NCBI GenBank assembly: GCA_017557715.1
Contig: JAFYYE010000055.1
Span: 1 to 7,076, forward strand
DNA length: 7,076 nucleotides
Source: Pseudobutyrivibrio sp.
GTDB lineage: Bacteria > Bacillota > Clostridia > Lachnospirales > Lachnospiraceae
Direction of reading: 5' to 3'
Shown here piece after piece: positions 5,191 through 7,076 of the stretch. How positions within the stretch are numbered: the stretch's first letter is position 1; each line of letters opens with the position of its first letter. Position numbers and translations under genes: made by a program. Under the pieces are notes generated by a model, which searched no databases, was not told the origin of the DNA, and worked only from the letters and a program-made list of their open reading frames with translations.

Positions 5191-6360
5191 TTATAAATCA
5201 TCTATTGCATCTTTAATTTTGTCAGCAAAGCCTTTACGCTTTTTCTCGGTCTTTACAGACTTAGGACCACCTGTTGTAGTACTTCCTGTAAGTTCATCAA
5301 ACTTACGAAGTGCTTCCTTAGCATCCTTAGAAAGGTTTGTTGGAACCTGAACAACAAGAGTAACATAATGGTCACCTCTCACTGCCTTATTTCTAAGTGA
5401 TGGAATTCCCTTGCCTTTAAGACGAATCTGTGTATCTGTCTGTGTACCAGGCTTAACTTCATAAGAAACCTTACCATCGATTGTCTCGATAATTACCTCT
5501 CCACCAAGAGCTGCCTGTGCAAATGAAATTGGCGAATTTGAGTAAATATCATAATCGCGACGATGAAAAGTAGGATGACTCTCAACAATAACCTCAACAA
5601 GAAGATCACCTCTTGGACCACCATTTCTACCTGGTTCACCCTTATCACGAAGTCGAACACTCTGTCCGTTATCAATACCTGCAGGAATTGATACAGAAAT
5701 CTTCTTTCTTCTAGATACATAACCTGTACCATTACAATCTGGACATGGAGTATCAATAACCTCACCAGTACCATGACAATCAGGACAAGTTGTAACATTC
5801 TGAACCATTCCAAAGAGCGACTGCTGAGTAACCATTACACGGCCTTTACCACCGCACTTAGTACATGTACGCTTGCTTGTACCAGGCTTTGCACCTGAAC
5901 CATGGCATGCCGCACACTCTTCTTTAAGTGTAATCTCTATCTGCTTCTCGCAACCAAAAGCTGCCTCTTCAAATGTGATATGAACTGCGGCACGAAGGTT
6001 TGCTCCACGCATTGGACCATTTGAAGCACGACCAGCTCCGCCTCCTCCAAAGAAGCTTCCGAAAATATCGCCAAAGATATCTCCGAAATCCATTCCTGAA
6101 AAGTCGAAACCACCGGCTCCGCCACCACCATTTTCAAATGCTGCGTGACCAAATTGGTCGTACTGACGTCTCTTGTCTGGATCAGAAAGAATCGCATAGG
6201 CTTCTGAGGCTTCCTTGAATTTCTTTTCAGCTTCAGCATCACCTGGATTCATATCTGGGTGATATTTTTTTGCAAGCTTTCTGTATGCACTTTTAAGCTC
6301 ACTTTCTGAGGCTGTCTTGGAAACACCAAGAACCTCATAGTAATCGCGTTTATCTGCCAT
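5191..6360 (-). CDS. dnaJ: Chaperone DnaJ (Hsp40, type I)
   Basis: DnaJ is the cytosolic co-chaperone that delivers unfolded proteins to DnaK and stimulates its ATPase. The 389-aa protein has all parts of a type I Hsp40. The J domain is at 5-70 with the essential HPD at 34-36. The Gly/Phe-rich linker is at about 77-110. Four zinc repeats CxxCxGxG are at 149-156, 166-173, 192-199 and 206-213. The substrate-binding C-terminal domains span about 125-340, and a basic/acidic tail (KSVKTEKKRKGF, 367-378) ends the protein. Length is normal for the family and no key residue is missing. AAAGGA at 6371-6376, 10 nt upstream, supports the start. It follows dnaK by 62 bp on the same strand, as in the hrcA-grpE-dnaK-dnaJ heat-shock operons of Firmicutes. 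Regulation by HrcA/CIRCE would act upstream, outside this window. Confidence 0.98.
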   Translation of the reverse strand: MADKRDYYEVLGVSKTASESELKSAYRKLAKKYHPDMNPGDAEAEKKFKEASEAYAILSDPDKRRQYDQFGHAAFENGGGGAGGFDFSGMDFGDIFGDIFGSFFGGGGAGRASNGPMRGANLRAAVHITFEEAAFGCEKQIEITLKEECAACHGSGAKPGTSKRTCTKCGGKGRVMVTQQSLFGMVQNVTTCPDCHGTGEVIDTPCPDCNGTGYVSRRKKISVSIPAGIDNGQSVRLRDKGEPGRNGGPRGDLLVEVIVESHPTFHRRDYDIYSNSPISFAQAALGGEVIIETIDGKVSYEVKPGTQTDTQIRLKGKGIPSLRNKAVRGDHYVTLVVQVPTNLSKDAKEALRKFDELTGSTTTGGPKSVKTEKKRKGFADKIKDAIDDL

Positions 6361-6388
6361 TTTATATCAATCCTTTATTATACTATTA

Positions 6389-6411
6389 GCTCCCCCGGTA
6401 CCCGAGGGAGC
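6389..6411 (-). promoter_or_regulatory. G+C-rich hairpin between dnaK and dnaJ
   Basis: A 10-bp stem (6389-6398 with 6402-6411) closes a 3-nt loop. The 6395/6405 position pairs only as G-U in minus-strand RNA. It starts 11 nt after the dnaK stop and lies 12 nt ahead of the dnaJ ribosome binding site. No T-run follows (next bases TAATAG), so it is not a standard terminator. It may protect the 3' end of processed dnaK mRNA, cause partial termination, or tune the dnaK:dnaJ ratio. Confidence 0.6.
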
Positions 6412-6422
6412 CAAAATTCTAA

Positions 6423-7076
6423 TTAAACTTCCTTGAAATCTGCGTCTACGACGTCATCGTTAGCTGCACCTGTGTTTGCACCTGCTCCAGCGCCTGCACC
6501 TGTGAACTGGCTCATATCTGGACCCGCACCAGCTGCACCCTGAGCTGCCTGAGACTGCTCATACATCTTAGCAAATACCTTCTGAGCTGACTCTGTAAGC
6601 TTCTCCTGAGCTGCCTTAAGCTCACCAATCTGTGAATCAGACATCTCTTCTGGAGTTGTGTACTGATCAAGAAGCTTCTGAGCTGCTTCGATATCAGCCT
6701 CAACTGCTGCCTTATCAGCTGCATCGATCTTGTCGCCTACTTCATCAAGAGCCTTCTTTGTCTGGAATACAAAGCTCTCAACATCGTTTCTTGTATCAAC
6801 AGCTTCCTTACGCTTCTTATCCTGAGCCTCATACTCCTGAGCCTCTTTAACTGCCTTCTCGATATCGTCATCAGACATGTTAGAACCAGCTGTAATTGTG
6901 ATGTGCTGCTCTTTGCCTGTGCCAAGATCCTTAGCAGATACATTTACAATACCGTTTGCATCAATATCGAATGTAACCTCGATCTGTGGTACACCTCTCA
7001 TTGCTGGTGGAATACCATCAAGTCTGAACTGTCCAAGTGACTTGTTATCCTTAGCGAACTGACGCTCACCCTGTAC
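6423..7076 (-). CDS. dnaK: Chaperone DnaK (Hsp70), C-terminal part (5' end outside window)
   Basis: This is the C-terminal third of the cytosolic ATP-dependent Hsp70 chaperone: 217 residues plus stop, in frame up to base 7076. The first codons read VQGERQFAKDNKSLGQF, the beta-sandwich substrate-binding domain, so the gene continues past the window edge and the methionine at 6999-7001 (in PPAMRG) is internal, not a start. NVSAKDLGTGKEQ and GSNMSDDDIEKAV mark the end of the sandwich and the start of the helical lid. The flexible tail is rich in Ala, Gly and Asn and ends in DDVVDADFKEV, the usual acidic DnaK C-terminus. The ATPase domain, about 390 residues, is outside the window. It is followed directly by dnaJ, the standard chaperone pair. 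Confidence 0.97.
   Translation of the reverse strand, partial: VQGERQFAKDNKSLGQFRLDGIPPAMRGVPQIEVTFDIDANGIVNVSAKDLGTGKEQHITITAGSNMSDDDIEKAVKEAQEYEAQDKKRKEAVDTRNDVESFVFQTKKALDEVGDKIDAADKAAVEADIEAAQKLLDQYTTPEEMSDSQIGELKAAQEKLTESAQKVFAKMYEQSQAAQGAAGAGPDMSQFTGAGAGAGANTGAANDDVVDADFKEV

Noticed and set aside
5493..6242. Alternative minus-strand frames inside dnaJ
   Set aside because: They are out-of-frame shadows of the zinc-finger, substrate-binding and Gly/Phe regions with no recognisable protein.
6377..6382. TATAAT on the minus strand just before dnaJ, as a separate dnaJ promoter
   Set aside because: No -35 element lies at the right distance; the expected position falls in the G+C-rich hairpin, and the hexamer abuts the ribosome binding site, leaving almost no leader.
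6423..7001. Short 192-aa gene starting at the Met codon at 7001
   Set aside because: The frame stays open to the window edge and encodes DnaK substrate-binding sequence upstream of this Met, so it is an internal residue of a truncated dnaK.

Overview
All protein genes in this window lie on the minus strand, so transcription runs from high to low coordinates. The gene set suggests a low-GC Gram-positive bacterium of the Clostridia, most likely a Lachnospiraceae member (Butyrivibrio/Roseburia-like). The reasons are AT-rich intergenic DNA, strong AGGAGG-type ribosome binding sites, a class II (Firmicutes-type) GalT, a dnaK-dnaJ pair and a lipoprotein/DUF4956/VTC-domain gene cluster. The genus assignment is inference.

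Layout from the 5' end of transcription (right) to the left: the C-terminal third of dnaK (7076-6423, cut by the window edge); a G+C-rich hairpin; dnaJ (6360-5191) with a terminator-like hairpin behind it; a 157-bp gap holding that hairpin, a 12-bp direct repeat and a good extended -10 promoter; galT (5033-3540) with a strong intrinsic terminator; a 3-gene operon made of a VTC-type polyphosphate polymerase domain protein (3390-2695), a DUF4956 membrane protein (2673-1984) and a beta-helix lipoprotein (1982-681); a hairpin that probably ends this operon and overlaps a candidate promoter; and the first 194 codons of gltX (582-1, cut by the window edge). No stretch over 150 bp lacks a gene except the 157-bp dnaJ-galT gap.

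dnaK/dnaJ are the Hsp70/Hsp40 chaperone pair. galT is the Leloir-pathway uridylyltransferase, standing here without galK or galE. gltX charges tRNA with glutamate. These are ordinary housekeeping genes.

The part worth a second look is the 3-gene operon at 681-3390. It joins a soluble triphosphate-tunnel (VTC-like) catalytic domain, a multi-pass membrane protein with a folded cytosolic tail, and a secreted lipid-anchored beta-helix protein of the Cthe_2159/DUF4353 type. The last two genes are 1 bp apart. Together they look like a cytoplasm-to-surface route: a polymer (polyphosphate or another phosphate-containing product) made in the cytosol, a membrane partner, and a polyanion- or calcium-binding surface protein. 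The families have been seen together before, but to my knowledge the system has no settled function. Its role here is inference.
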